In this document: positions 14,860 to 23,737 of the stretch, piece after piece
How the letters are laid out: each line of letters opens with the position of its first letter
Numbering within the stretch: the first letter of the stretch is position 1
Assembly: GCA_039024315.1 (NCBI GenBank)
Contig: JBCCQN010000093.1
Span: forward strand, 1-29,797
Length of the DNA: 29,797 nucleotides
Source of the DNA: JBCAWW01 sp039024315
Lineage (GTDB): Bacteria; Bacteroidota; Bacteroidia; J057
Reading direction: 5' to 3'
Program-made: the position numbers and the translations under genes
Notes under the pieces: generated by a model
What the model was told of the DNA's origin: nothing
The model's input: only the letters and a program-made list of their open reading frames with translations
Database searches by the model: none

Positions 14860-14910
14860 TTTTGTATGCCCTTACTTTGGGTCATTAATCACTCATAATA
14901 CATTCTAAAC

Positions 14911-15579
14911 ATGGTATTTATTCAAAAATGGGGCTTAGCCCTACTGGGACTTTTTTGCCTAAACTTTGGCTTTGCTCAGCAAACTGAGACGAAAGAAGAT
15001 TTTCCTTATTCGAATCGTTTTTCGCTCGTTTCCGGTGTTTCACAAGCCCTATTGGGCGGAGCCAATCTCGAAGCTACCTGGTATAGCAAACGCATGAGCT
15101 TTGACTACTCACATGGTTGGAACCTACAGTTCACCGAAGGTACCCTTACCGAAGCTGATCTCAATCAAGGCCTAAACATCCGTATGCCTTGGACCACCGG
15201 ATTTGGCGTGGGCTATCGTATTACTAAGTATTTTGACGTGCGTCTTGAGCCGAAACTTCATCGATATGAGCTATATTATGACGGCCAAAACTTTAGTGGT
15301 GATCCCATTACCCAATATACTACCGCCACCCTAGGGATCGGCCTGTACTATCGCTATTATCCGTTTCGGAAACGCAACGACTGGTCTCAAGGTATCGTAA
15401 TCGTACCCAACGCACGTTTCTGGCCCAACATCTGGAGTTCACTACCCAACAACGAATACACCTATACCAATGCCAATACAGAGGCCTTAGCCACCCACCA
15501 AGCGGGCAGACAAGGCATTCCTGGCACAGGAGGATTCTTTATGAATGTGAGTATTGGTTACACCTTTGGCGGCAAATAA
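14911..15579 (+). CDS. Predicted outer membrane beta-barrel protein
   Basis: The 222-residue protein has a signal peptide (MVFIQKWGLALLGLFCLNFG, cleavage near FAQ, residue 22). Repeated beta-strands follow: RFSLVSGVSQALLGGANLEA, TWYSKRMSFDYSHGW, FGVGYRITKYFDVRLEPKLH, TLGIGLYYRYYPF, and the end FFMNVSIGYTFGGK. This pattern with a C-terminal aromatic strand fits a small eight- to ten-stranded barrel in the outer membrane. No named family is recognised. It is a single-gene unit and ends 3 bases before the convergent SGNH lipoprotein gene. Confidence 0.75.
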   Translation: MVFIQKWGLALLGLFCLNFGFAQQTETKEDFPYSNRFSLVSGVSQALLGGANLEATWYSKRMSFDYSHGWNLQFTEGTLTEADLNQGLNIRMPWTTGFGVGYRITKYFDVRLEPKLHRYELYYDGQNFSGDPITQYTTATLGIGLYYRYYPFRKRNDWSQGIVIVPNARFWPNIWSSLPNNEYTYTNANTEALATHQAGRQGIPGTGGFFMNVSIGYTFGGK

Positions 15580-15582
15580 TAT

Positions 15583-16284
15583 CTAGGGTACTAAATGCCC
15601 GCGGACTACTTCAGTCCAAAGACCATAACCGGTTGCATTCATATGTAGACTATCATCGATAAAGATATCTGCTCTGATTTTGCCATCCGCAGTCATCATG
15701 GGGGTGGCAACATCTATATAAGTCAGCATCTCATCTTCTGCGGCCATTTTTTGGATGAGTTGATTGGTCGCTTGGGCCTTTTCGAGCAGGTTTTTGCGAG
15801 CGATAGAGGGCTTGACTGATAAAAAGTAGGTAGGCACCCCCGGCAGCTTTTCCTGCATCAACTCCTGGAACATTCCCATCCGCATAGCGACATGCTCGGG
15901 TTTCAGCGTATCGCTCACAATATCATTATCGCCCTCATAAACTACTACGGCAGAAGGTTGATATTTAAAAACAATGCGGTCGGAAAAATAGAGTAAGTCT
16001 TCAAAGTTAGAGCCACCAAAGCCACGATTCAATACCGGAAGGGGTGCCAGATCTTTCGCTATAGTCTTCCACATACGTACGCTGGAACTACCGACAAATA
16101 GGACAAAATCCTGAGGGGGACTAGCCATTGAATCCGCCTTTTCAAAGGCTCTGATTTCATTTTCAAAGCGGTGGATGACCGGTACTCCTTCGGCAGGGGC
16201 TTCGGCAGTAGAGACAGCAGTTTTGGCAGCTTCGCCACAGGCGAACGCTAAGGTTGCTAGAATGAGGAGGTAAAATTTGTTCAT
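15583..16284 (-). CDS. SGNH/GDSL-family hydrolase lipoprotein
   Basis: From the ATG at 16284 the protein has 233 residues; an ATG at 16296 would add four. The lipobox LAFAC puts the lipid-bearing Cys at residue 16. The SGNH catalytic blocks are all present: FVGSSSVRMW (block I, Ser66 or nearby), RGFGGSNF (block II), EGDND (block III, Asn120), and DSLHMNATGY (block V, Asp211 and His214). The enzyme is likely an esterase or deacetylase acting on acylated sugars at the cell surface. It is on the same strand as the Tat-exported isomerase gene upstream, but a 180-base repeat-bearing gap separates them, so a shared transcript is uncertain. Confidence 0.9.
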   Translation of the reverse strand: MNKFYLLILATLAFACGEAAKTAVSTAEAPAEGVPVIHRFENEIRAFEKADSMASPPQDFVLFVGSSSVRMWKTIAKDLAPLPVLNRGFGGSNFEDLLYFSDRIVFKYQPSAVVVYEGDNDIVSDTLKPEHVAMRMGMFQELMQEKLPGVPTYFLSVKPSIARKNLLEKAQATNQLIQKMAAEDEMLTYIDVATPMMTADGKIRADIFIDDSLHMNATGYGLWTEVVRGHLVP

Positions 16285-16314
16285 GAGCTCAGGCACTAAT
16301 TTATTTTCCTATTA

Positions 16315-16444
16315 AGTACTGAGTAGTAAGTATCCCGAAAGCTTTCGGGAGTATCTAGTACTAAGAACATTCGCTTCTTTACTCCATTGAGGTCGTTTTT
16401 TCAAAGTCTGAATACTGAATACTATTGTCTTACTACTCAATACT
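16315..16444. repeat. Nested inverted-repeat element
   Basis: The arms AGTACTGAGTAGTAAG (16315-16330) and CTTACTACTCAATACT (16429-16444) are inverted copies with one mismatch. Inside lie the perfect palindrome TCCCGAAAGCTTTCGGGA (16333-16350) and TATCTAGTA (16352-16360), which faces TACTAGATA just outside (16441-16449). ATACTATTGTCT is directly repeated at 16419-16430 and 16447-16458. No transposase or coding frame is present, so a MITE-like or REP-like element is the likely reading. Confidence 0.65.
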
Positions 16445-16464
16445 AGATACTATTGTCTCAGTAC

Positions 16465-17385
16465 TTAAAAATCATCTACCTCACGATAGGCAGCAATCAA
16501 TTTCTCCTCTCCTTCTTTGCCAGGATGGAAATTACCGTGCTCCATACCGAGGATGCCTTTAAAGCCTTTGGACTTAATATGCTTAAAAACGTTACGATAG
16601 TTGATTTCACCTGTAGTAGGCTCTTTGCGCCCCGGATTATCACCTATCTGGAAGTAGCCAATCTCATCATAAGCCAGATCAATGTTGGGAATCAGATTGC
16701 CTTCTTGGATCTGTTGGTGATAGAGATCATCCAATATTTTGCAGGACGTACTGCCCACCGCTTGGCAGACTTGATAGGCCTGGGGGATTTCAGTTAAAAA
16801 CAGGCCTGGATGATTGTAAAAGTTTAGCGGTTCTAATACCATCACCAGATTGTGGGGTTCAAGGATATCGCAGGCACGCTTGAGAGCATCGACTACATTT
16901 TGGGTTTGATAACCCATTTGAAGACGAAGGTCTACATGCCCCGGTACTACTGTCATCCAAGTCGCATTGACTCTTTTGGCGACTTCTACCGACTCTTTGA
17001 TATTGCTGAGAAATTCCTCCAAGTAGTCTTTTTTGCCACTGGCCAGATTGGGCTCTTTCCAATAGATTTTGTGCGCTACAAAAACGCCCATTTCTATCCC
17101 TCGCTTAGCCATAGTGCTGGCCATCTTTTCTTGCAGTTCGATCTTTCGGCCTTTCATACCGTTGTCTTCAAAGGCTCGGAACCCCATATCAGCCATAAAA
17201 TTGAGCTGATCGATAGGGTCGTCTCCAGCAGAATGCTTGAACATCCCCAAGTGCGGGGCAAATTTCATTTGAAATTCTTCTCCCTTTGGTTTTTGATCAG
17301 GCTGCGCCAGAACGCTTCCCCCTGTTGTCGCCGCAGCGGCGGCTCCCGCCACAAAGGTATTTTTTACGAATGCTCTTCGGTCCAT
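16465..17385 (-). CDS. Tat-exported hydroxypyruvate isomerase-like TIM-barrel protein
   Basis: The ATG at 17385 gives 306 residues. MDRRAFVKNTFVAGAAAAAT is a twin-arginine signal, so the folded protein is exported. The rest is an AP-endonuclease-2-type (beta/alpha)8 barrel. The segments LEPLNFYNHPG, KILDDLYHQQIQEGN and FQIGDNPGRKEPTTGEINY match the hydroxypyruvate isomerase family, including the metal-binding Glu, Asp and His positions. A periplasmic location makes a role with modified sugars more likely than glyoxylate metabolism. It is placed 97 bases after the Tat-exported oxidoreductase gene on the same strand, and such pairs are, from memory, common in Bacteroidota and Planctomycetes. 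Confidence 0.88.
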   Translation of the reverse strand: MDRRAFVKNTFVAGAAAAATTGGSVLAQPDQKPKGEEFQMKFAPHLGMFKHSAGDDPIDQLNFMADMGFRAFEDNGMKGRKIELQEKMASTMAKRGIEMGVFVAHKIYWKEPNLASGKKDYLEEFLSNIKESVEVAKRVNATWMTVVPGHVDLRLQMGYQTQNVVDALKRACDILEPHNLVMVLEPLNFYNHPGLFLTEIPQAYQVCQAVGSTSCKILDDLYHQQIQEGNLIPNIDLAYDEIGYFQIGDNPGRKEPTTGEINYRNVFKHIKSKGFKGILGMEHGNFHPGKEGEEKLIAAYREVDDF

Positions 17386-17482
17386 GATATTTTGCTTGTA
17401 TAGTAGAGTGGATATAAACAAGGATTGAAGAAGAATTTACTCCCTCAACCCTTGTATGTAGATTCAATTTTATTGCTTTGGG

Positions 17483-18844
17483 CTATACCATCTTGGTGAT
17501 ACCTGGCGTTGGGATCGGATAATAGCCATCAGCATTAGGCTTGATCGGCGGCTCGGCGTCAAAGGAGAATTTCTCTGGCATGAGACTAATTTCAGACTGC
17601 ATCAGATCATCCCATTCGACAACTTGACCGGAGTAGGTCGCAGCACGGCCAAGGAGAGCCGTCATGGTACTCTTGGCTCCGTTTTCTGCATCGGCAAATT
17701 TGTATTCCCCTTTGGCAATGGCGGCAAATAGCTCATCATGCTCCACTTGATAAGGGTTTGGATCCTTCTTGGAGTTATGATTGAACATGCTGTAGCCACT
17801 ACGAGTCAGTAGCACTCCCGGCTTGGGCGCACTACCATTGGTGCCTTGGAATGCCTCCGTAACGCGGTTCATACAGCCTTTGATATGACGACATTGGGAG
17901 AACATACGACTACCGTCTGCATATTCAAACTCTACAAAGTGATGGTCAAAAATCTCCCCATGGTCTTTGCCATTTCGGACTTGGCGCCCCCCTTGCCCAT
18001 TGGCACGCACAGGGTAGGCCTCTTTGGCCCAATTGCTCACATCCAGATTGTGGATATGCTGCTCAGTGATATGGTCGCCACATAACCAATTGAAGTAATA
18101 CCAATTCCGCATTTGGTATTCCATCTCAGTCAATTTACGGCCGGCGGCTTTTTCAAGCGTTGCGCGATCGCGTACCCAGACCCCAGCAGAATTCCAGTAA
18201 ACATGGGAAGTAACAATATCCCCTATCGCGCCACCATGGATGCGGTCCATCCACTCACGATAGACGGTTTGATAGTGGCGTTGCAGCCCTACTACTACGT
18301 TGAGGCGCTTTTTCTTGGCCATTTCGGCCGCCGCCAAAACACGACGGATCCCAGGTGCATCAGTAGCCACCGGCTTTTCCATGAAAACGTGCTTACCAGC
18401 CTTGATCGCAGCCTCAAAATGAATAGGCCGAAAGCCCGGAGGGGTCGCAATTAAGACCACATCCACCATAGGGATGACTTTTTTGTAGGCGTCAAAACCC
18501 ACAAATTTGTTTTCTTCCGCGACCTTTACTCTGTCAACATCGCTTTTCGCGCCTGACCAATCCGTTGTATCGGGATCCGTGAGGGCACCATAACTCTTAT
18601 CCAAGCGATCCCTGAAGGCATCGGCCATGGCTACGAGTTGTACATTTTGATCAGTAGAAAGTGCTTGTAATGCAGCACCAGTACCACGGCCTCCGCAGCC
18701 TATCAAACCAATCTTGATAGTATCGGAACCTGTGAGATGGCCCATAGCTCGGGCCCCTAGAGGAGCAGCCATTAGCCCGCCCATAGCGAGGGCAGAACCT
18801 TTGACAAAATCTCGACGATTAAGTTTTGAGGATTTATGATTCAT
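17483..18844 (-). CDS. Tat-exported Gfo/Idh/MocA-family oxidoreductase
   Basis: This 453-residue NAD(P)-dependent sugar dehydrogenase has a twin-arginine signal (NRRDFVKG, Arg10-Arg11) that exports it folded with cofactor. The Rossmann domain begins IKIGLIGCGGRGTG (43-56), and the family's EKP motif is at 156-158 (FMEKPVATD). The C-terminal domain has the CGDHITEQHIHNLDVSNW segment with the likely catalytic His. Members oxidise or epimerise sugars, inositols or keto-sugars; the exact substrate is unknown. It precedes the TIM-barrel isomerase by 97 bases, suggesting a two-step pathway on an exported sugar. ribE lies 54 bases upstream on the same strand. Confidence 0.92.
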   Translation of the reverse strand: MNHKSSKLNRRDFVKGSALAMGGLMAAPLGARAMGHLTGSDTIKIGLIGCGGRGTGAALQALSTDQNVQLVAMADAFRDRLDKSYGALTDPDTTDWSGAKSDVDRVKVAEENKFVGFDAYKKVIPMVDVVLIATPPGFRPIHFEAAIKAGKHVFMEKPVATDAPGIRRVLAAAEMAKKKRLNVVVGLQRHYQTVYREWMDRIHGGAIGDIVTSHVYWNSAGVWVRDRATLEKAAGRKLTEMEYQMRNWYYFNWLCGDHITEQHIHNLDVSNWAKEAYPVRANGQGGRQVRNGKDHGEIFDHHFVEFEYADGSRMFSQCRHIKGCMNRVTEAFQGTNGSAPKPGVLLTRSGYSMFNHNSKKDPNPYQVEHDELFAAIAKGEYKFADAENGAKSTMTALLGRAATYSGQVVEWDDLMQSEISLMPEKFSFDAEPPIKPNADGYYPIPTPGITKMV

Positions 18845-18866
18845 AAGTAGCCTTTTTTAGTAGAGA

Positions 18867-18897
18867 TCAATATAACGACTGATCCCCACCCCATCAA
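18867..18897 (-). promoter_or_regulatory. Candidate promoter of the oxidoreductase gene
   Basis: On the minus strand TTG (18897-18895), exactly 20 bases, and TATATTGA (18874-18867) fit the Bacteroidota pattern with one mismatch in the -7 box. It lies in the 54-base gap after ribE, starting just after the ribE stop codon, and would give a leader of about 20 bases. Confidence 0.4.
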
Positions 18898-18898
18898 G

Positions 18899-19513
18899 CT
18901 ACATAGGAATACTTATCTGCTGATTTTTGAGGAGATATTTACCCAAAATGTCAAATTCTAGGTTGACAGCATGCCCTACTTTCAACTGGTGGAAGTTAGT
19001 ATGCTCATAAGTGTAAGGGATGATCGTTACTGAAAACGTTCCCAGTCCGCTCTTAACCACCGTCAAGCTGACGCCATTGATACATATGGAGCCTTTGTCT
19101 ACCATTAAAGCAGAATGTTGAGGATCAAAGGAGAAATGATAATTCCATGAACCGTCGCGATCTTCGACTTTTTGTACTGTACCAGTAGTATCCACATGTC
19201 CTTGGACAAAGTGCCCGTCAAGACGGTCGCCAACCTTTAGACATCTTTCGATATTGACTTTATGATCGACCGTCCAATCACTAAGATTGGTTTTAATTAA
19301 GGTTTCTTCAACGGCGGTAACCGAATAATGGACGCGTTCGCCGGAGGCGTCTCCCATAATATCCGTAACCGTCAAACATACGCCATTATGCGCAATACTT
19401 TGATCAACTTTTATCGCCTCATCAAAAGGAGCTTCAATCTCGAAAATACGATTGCTGCCCTCTTCCTTGATCGCTAGCACGCGACCCATATTTTCGATTA
19501 TCCCTGTAAACAT
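18899..19513 (-). CDS. ribE: Riboflavin synthase, alpha chain
   Basis: The enzyme combines two molecules of 6,7-dimethyl-8-ribityllumazine into riboflavin and a pyrimidine by-product. Its 204 residues have the expected two lumazine-binding repeats: MFTGIIENMG and GVCLTV (43-49) in the first, and VNIERCLKVGDRLDGHFVQG (86-105) and SICINGVSLTV (142-152) in the second. The start at 19513 matches the nearly invariant MFTGI start. No FMN riboswitch is recognisable in the 125 bases before it. It is not next to other rib genes here, and a candidate promoter separates it from the oxidoreductase gene. Confidence 0.96.
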   Translation of the reverse strand: MFTGIIENMGRVLAIKEEGSNRIFEIEAPFDEAIKVDQSIAHNGVCLTVTDIMGDASGERVHYSVTAVEETLIKTNLSDWTVDHKVNIERCLKVGDRLDGHFVQGHVDTTGTVQKVEDRDGSWNYHFSFDPQHSALMVDKGSICINGVSLTVVKSGLGTFSVTIIPYTYEHTNFHQLKVGHAVNLEFDILGKYLLKNQQISIPM

Positions 19514-19598
19514 TTTTTCTTGCTTGATTTAGAGACTAGAAAACGCCGCTAGATGTAAAAAGTTTTTACGGATTAGGCCCTTTGCATCCTAGCCTTAT

Positions 19599-19621
19599 TA
19601 CCCCTCCAAGGCAGGAGGGGC
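19599..19621 (-). terminator. Weak hairpin after the CHU_C gene
   Basis: CCCCTCC and GGAGGGG form a strong seven-base-pair stem with a six-base loop, about 20 bases past the stop codon of the gene at 19639. No T-run follows on either strand, so it may slow transcription or protect mRNA ends rather than end transcription alone. Confidence 0.35.
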
Positions 19622-19638
19622 ATTAGAATCATTATTTT

Positions 19639-22536
19639 CTAGCGGGCTAGCATTACCCAGCCTTTAGCTTCTCTTTGGGTATTACCATTGATACCAAGTT
19701 CTTCGTAGCGGATGTAATAATAGTAAACTCCCTCCACAGCCTGCTGATTGCTAAAGTCAATTTGCCCCGTCCAAAGCTCCGAAATATTAGAGGTATTGGT
19801 GTACATACGGCGCCCCCAGCGATCAAAAACGATAAACTCACGTAATGCAATATCCTGATAAGTTACAGGTCTAAATATATCATTGACTCCATCGGCATTA
19901 GGCGTAAAAATATTGGGTAGCTCTATCCGTGGGCAGAAGTCGATACACCAAGGCTCGCTCAGTTCACTCGTATTACCCAAGGTATCGGTCGCCGTTACTA
20001 CATAGCAACCCGCGAAGGTATTACTACCGTTTTCGAAGAGACGCTCAAAACGAATCTCCCCATTGGCATCAAAGTCTGTATATAAATAGCTAGCCACCTC
20101 CATATAGGGTCCAGCCGAATTATTGGCAAAAAGTACCGTAATAAAGTCTGTATCACTGGCGCAGTCCAGATCGGAGCGGGAAACTAAGATCTCATGCTTG
20201 AGTGAATCACAATTGCCCCCAGCCACTACGGTAGGCGGACAAGGAGCTTCCTCATCTCTAGCAAAGGCACAGTCTCGTTGCGAATCATTGATAAGATTAG
20301 GTTTTATCCCCGGCTCGTTATGACTACCTTCCGAACGGATAAAGTAGCAATACTCAAAGTTAGGGTTTAGGCCACTATCAGTATAGCTGTGGGTATTGGC
20401 ACCGGTTCCCGGAACGTTTGTAATTACCGCAAATGGCCCCCCATTGTCAGAGCGCCAGACTTCATAATTGGTGTTTTGCCAAGGCACAAATTCTGTCCAA
20501 CTCAATTGGACGAGATTATTGCCTCCAGAGGCAGTCAAAAAAATGCTGCTCCCGACATTGGTTACATCACCAGTAGGAATGCGTAATCCAAGGGCATCAA
20601 ACATCTCTACACGATAGTTATAGCCGCGAATCTCTGTGTCTATACCTGTATCCGTAAAGGTCGTATCGTTGAAACCTAAGTCTGCGATGGCAATTGCGGG
20701 GAAGGCATTATTATTGGCACGGTATAGACGATAAGTAATCGGCGCAGGAAAAAACTCCGAAACGGTCGGCTGCGACCAACTGACAAAAATCTCACCGTTC
20801 GTCGCAGACGTCACACTCACACTATCATTGGTCATATAAATAGGCTCTGCTTCAATCTCTGCGCAAGCTTCATTGGTAGCACAACTTTCCAAAATGGGAA
20901 GCCCCGGATTGTTTTGATCGTCATACATGGCTGTAACCACATAGCAGATTTCCTCTCCGATGATCGAGCTAACATCCGTCAAAGAATCGACGAAGCTTGT
21001 ATTGAGCCAATCAGCTTGGAAAGTCAAAAGCTCAAAACCCATGTCTTGAGGACTTGATTCGCAGCAGATACTATCTTGAGAAAATCCTTCAGGTCCTACC
21101 TTCCTATATATATTATATCCAACCACTAAGTCGCCACAAAAAGTCGGCGCCCAATCGAGGGTGAGGGTCCTTAGACCTTGCGTTATCGTCAGATCACTCG
21201 GCGGCGGCGGGACAACTCTAATGGTTACCGCTCGGTGGGCTTCCAAGGTGGTATTACTGGTTGCCGTAGGCAGTGAATAATTTCGATTGTCCGAAGCCAC
21301 CAAGTCCACTTGGTAGAACTGCTTGCGAATATTATCACACTCAGTATCCCAAGTGATCGTACCTTTTATGGTATCAACCGGATCAAAGCCATTATTGATA
21401 GTCGCCTGTGGTAGGTTGCTATAAGGGATATTACCATTGACAAAGTCCACGATCGCACCTTGAATAGTAGCAGGATTGTCAACCGAAAAAGGACCGTTGT
21501 TACCCAAACCACCATTGTTAAGACTGAGATAAAGGCTATCAATCACATCTGGGTCCCAAGCTTTGTAATCAAAGCTTAAAGTTTCACCAGCATAGATACA
21601 GGTATCGCTGATGGTTTCGACGATAGGAGGATTATTATCACAATCGATCACCCAAACTGCCATATCACGCACAATGTATCCCAACAGGGCACCATCTCGA
21701 TACTCTTTCACCGTAAAGGCAAAATTGTAAATTCCTAATGTCTGGGGGACATCCCAAGTGATCAAACCCGTTTCTGGATCCATATTAAAGGTCGCGTTGG
21801 GGCCAAACTGAGCGTCATCAGGGAAGATGTAGCCAGAAGTAGCAGAAGGCGGGTTGGGCGTCTCATACTGGAAAGAGGGGCGCAATTCGTATACCAAGGA
21901 ATCGCCATCAGGATCAAAGCCACCAGGATTGTGTACCCAAATCTTTCCCGAACAAGCATCCTGCAAAGGACGATTGAGTAGAATCGGAGTATTATTATCT
22001 CCCACGATTGCCGGAGTGATAAACAGTCTCGTTTCGACGTAGAAAGTCTGGTTATCTGGGTTATCGATATTGACCACAGAGCCATGACGATACATGTCAG
22101 TATATCTTAGTTCGTATTCCCCTGGGCCGGGGAACGTATATTCGATGCTGTATATATTTTCCTTGACAGTACCTTTTACTACGATACCATCACGGATGAC
22201 CACATTGGGATCACTGATAGGACAATCATTGATCGGCCCGCCGATAATAGGTCCATTGGAACGCGGAATATTGGCCAGAGTAGTAATTAAGGTAGGGCTA
22301 GCGCCAGTAGTCCAAATTTCTATATCAGCCGAGCATCTATCGACCCCCGCGGGTGCAGGGTCAGTATAAGTAGTGAGGGTAACTAAATAAGTATTGGGCT
22401 GATTGGGATCAGATTGGGCACAAGTGATTTGTCCCGCAAGGTTGTGGGTTGCGTTTAGGCTATAAGTAATTCCGGAGCTGAGAATGAATACGGCCCAAAA
22501 GCGAAAGTTGAATAATGACAACTGGGTTAGGTTCAT
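19639..22536 (-). CDS. Large secreted protein with gliding-motility C-terminal domain
   Basis: The ATG at 22536 gives 965 residues; a TTG at 22563 would add nine and leaves almost no leader after the candidate promoter. The N-terminus is a signal-like hydrophobic stretch (FWAVFILSSGITYSL). The middle has Ig/FN3-like beta domains (for example LTLDWAPTFCGDLVVGYNIYRKV, about residue 470, and later GNNLVQLSWTEF). The end is the CHU_C domain: LPNIFTPNADGVNDIFRP, FIVFDRWGRRMY, LWTGQ and GVYYYYIRYEE. This domain marks cargo of the type IX secretion system, so the protein is secreted or displayed on the surface, possibly as an adhesin. The next gene on this strand, ribE, is unrelated. Confidence 0.9.
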   Translation of the reverse strand: MNLTQLSLFNFRFWAVFILSSGITYSLNATHNLAGQITCAQSDPNQPNTYLVTLTTYTDPAPAGVDRCSADIEIWTTGASPTLITTLANIPRSNGPIIGGPINDCPISDPNVVIRDGIVVKGTVKENIYSIEYTFPGPGEYELRYTDMYRHGSVVNIDNPDNQTFYVETRLFITPAIVGDNNTPILLNRPLQDACSGKIWVHNPGGFDPDGDSLVYELRPSFQYETPNPPSATSGYIFPDDAQFGPNATFNMDPETGLITWDVPQTLGIYNFAFTVKEYRDGALLGYIVRDMAVWVIDCDNNPPIVETISDTCIYAGETLSFDYKAWDPDVIDSLYLSLNNGGLGNNGPFSVDNPATIQGAIVDFVNGNIPYSNLPQATINNGFDPVDTIKGTITWDTECDNIRKQFYQVDLVASDNRNYSLPTATSNTTLEAHRAVTIRVVPPPPSDLTITQGLRTLTLDWAPTFCGDLVVGYNIYRKVGPEGFSQDSICCESSPQDMGFELLTFQADWLNTSFVDSLTDVSSIIGEEICYVVTAMYDDQNNPGLPILESCATNEACAEIEAEPIYMTNDSVSVTSATNGEIFVSWSQPTVSEFFPAPITYRLYRANNNAFPAIAIADLGFNDTTFTDTGIDTEIRGYNYRVEMFDALGLRIPTGDVTNVGSSIFLTASGGNNLVQLSWTEFVPWQNTNYEVWRSDNGGPFAVITNVPGTGANTHSYTDSGLNPNFEYCYFIRSEGSHNEPGIKPNLINDSQRDCAFARDEEAPCPPTVVAGGNCDSLKHEILVSRSDLDCASDTDFITVLFANNSAGPYMEVASYLYTDFDANGEIRFERLFENGSNTFAGCYVVTATDTLGNTSELSEPWCIDFCPRIELPNIFTPNADGVNDIFRPVTYQDIALREFIVFDRWGRRMYTNTSNISELWTGQIDFSNQQAVEGVYYYYIRYEELGINGNTQREAKGWVMLAR

Positions 22537-22866
22537 TGGGTTAAGGAAATTGGCAATTCTCAAGGAGACTGATTAAAAAGATACTATTAGAACTACTGGA
22601 AACAAAGGAGTGTTTTTATCCCTTTTTTCCACAATCATCTGCTGCTGATTCCTTACCCAATAAAATAGAGAAAAGGAGCCCGTAACGGTCTATTTGATCC
22701 CTTTTGTGGCTTCCCTGCATAATTATATTTCTTTACGGAATAATTACCCTATCAGTTTAAGGTGCCAATTCCATTCCCTTCACGTAATTATTCTTAATTG
22801 CTGGTTGCGTTTTGTAGAAAATTATCCGTAATTGCACGACCGTTTGAAAAGACAGTTTATAAAGCA
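22537..22866. other. Intergenic region between CHU_C gene and rplM
   Basis: These 330 bases hold the divergent control regions of two genes. A candidate promoter for the CHU_C gene lies at 22576-22606. On the plus side, AT-rich sequence precedes rplM, but no convincing TAnnTTTG match is seen. The dispersed repeat modules of the window do not occur here. No small gene is supported. Confidence 0.5.
22576..22606 (-). promoter_or_regulatory. Candidate promoter of the CHU_C gene
   Basis: On the minus strand TTTG (22606-22603), 19 bases, and TATCTTTT (22583-22576) fit the Bacteroidota TTTG/TAnnTTTG pattern with one mismatch. Transcription would start near 22570, leaving a leader of about 35 bases before the ATG at 22536. 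Confidence 0.4.
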
Positions 22867-23313
22867 ATGAACTCATTACATTATAAAACGGTATCCGCTA
22901 ATCAGGGTACTGTCGATAAAAAGTGGTTGGTAATAGACGTAGAAGGCCAAGTGGTTGGTCGTGCGGCTAGCCAAATTGCCAGTATCCTACGCGGTAAGCA
23001 TAAAACAAACTTCACCCCACACGTAGATTGTGGAGACAACGTGATCGTTATCAATGCTGACAAAGTTCGCTTCACTGGTAATAAGATCAACCAAAAAGAA
23101 TACCTGCGCCACACTGGTTATCCAGGAGGGCAGCGCTCCATGAGTGCTAGGGTAATGATGGAAAAGTATCCTGAAAGGGTACTAGAAAACGCCGTTAAGC
23201 GCATGCTTCCTCGCAACAAGCTAGGAAACAGACTTTATAGCAACCTTCGTGTATATGCTGGATCAGAGCATCCACATGCCGCACAGGAACCAGAAGTATT
23301 TGAACTGAAATAA
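22867..23313 (+). CDS. rplM: 50S ribosomal protein L13
   Basis: L13 binds 23S rRNA early in assembly of the large subunit. The ATG at 22867 gives 148 residues, a normal length; a start at 22798 would add 23 non-conserved residues. Conserved segments are WLVIDVEGQVVGRAASQIA (about 20-38), LRGKHKTNFTPHVDCGD, the HTGYPGG motif and the AVKRMLPRNKLG motif. It is the first gene of the rplM-rpsI-rpsB operon, 24 bases before rpsI. Confidence 0.98.
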   Translation: MNSLHYKTVSANQGTVDKKWLVIDVEGQVVGRAASQIASILRGKHKTNFTPHVDCGDNVIVINADKVRFTGNKINQKEYLRHTGYPGGQRSMSARVMMEKYPERVLENAVKRMLPRNKLGNRLYSNLRVYAGSEHPHAAQEPEVFELK

Positions 23314-23337
23314 GCAAGACAAGCAGATTCATAAATA

Positions 23338-23730
23338 ATGGATAGAATAGTAACCGTAGGTCGTCGCAAAGCTTCTGTTGCCCGCGTTATCTTAAGCGAA
23401 GGGGGCACAGGGAAGTTCATCGTAAACAAGCGGGAATTTGCCAACTACTTCCCGATCGACCTCGATCGTTTGAAAATTCTAGCCCCATTTAGGGTTAATG
23501 AATTAAGTAACAACAATTTTGACATTCAGGTAAACGTCAATGGTGGCGGTAGCACTGGTCAAGCTGAGGCAGTTCGTCTTGGTATCGCTCGTGCCTTGGA
23601 AAAAGTCAATGAAGAATATCGTCCACCCATGAAAGCCGCTGGTTTTATGACTCGCGACGCCAGAGTGGTCGAACGCAAAAAATACGGTAAGAAAAAAGCT
23701 CGTAAGAGCTCTCAATTCTCTAAACGATAA
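23338..23730 (+). CDS. rpsI: 30S ribosomal protein S9
   Basis: S9 sits in the head of the small subunit, and its C-terminal tail reaches the P-site tRNA. The 130-residue protein starts MDRIVTVGRRKASVARV and has the conserved GGGSTGQAEAVRLGIARAL segment (about 62-81) and the basic tail ending KKARKSSQFSKR with the typical terminal Lys-Arg. It lies 24 bases after rplM and 7 bases before rpsB, so the three are cotranscribed. Confidence 0.98.
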   Translation: MDRIVTVGRRKASVARVILSEGGTGKFIVNKREFANYFPIDLDRLKILAPFRVNELSNNNFDIQVNVNGGGSTGQAEAVRLGIARALEKVNEEYRPPMKAAGFMTRDARVVERKKYGKKKARKSSQFSKR

Positions 23731-23737
23731 TATCGGG

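Noticed and set aside
19514..19638. FMN riboswitch upstream of ribE
   Set aside because: The conserved AGGGGC...GAACC-type elements of the RFN motif were not found in the leader.
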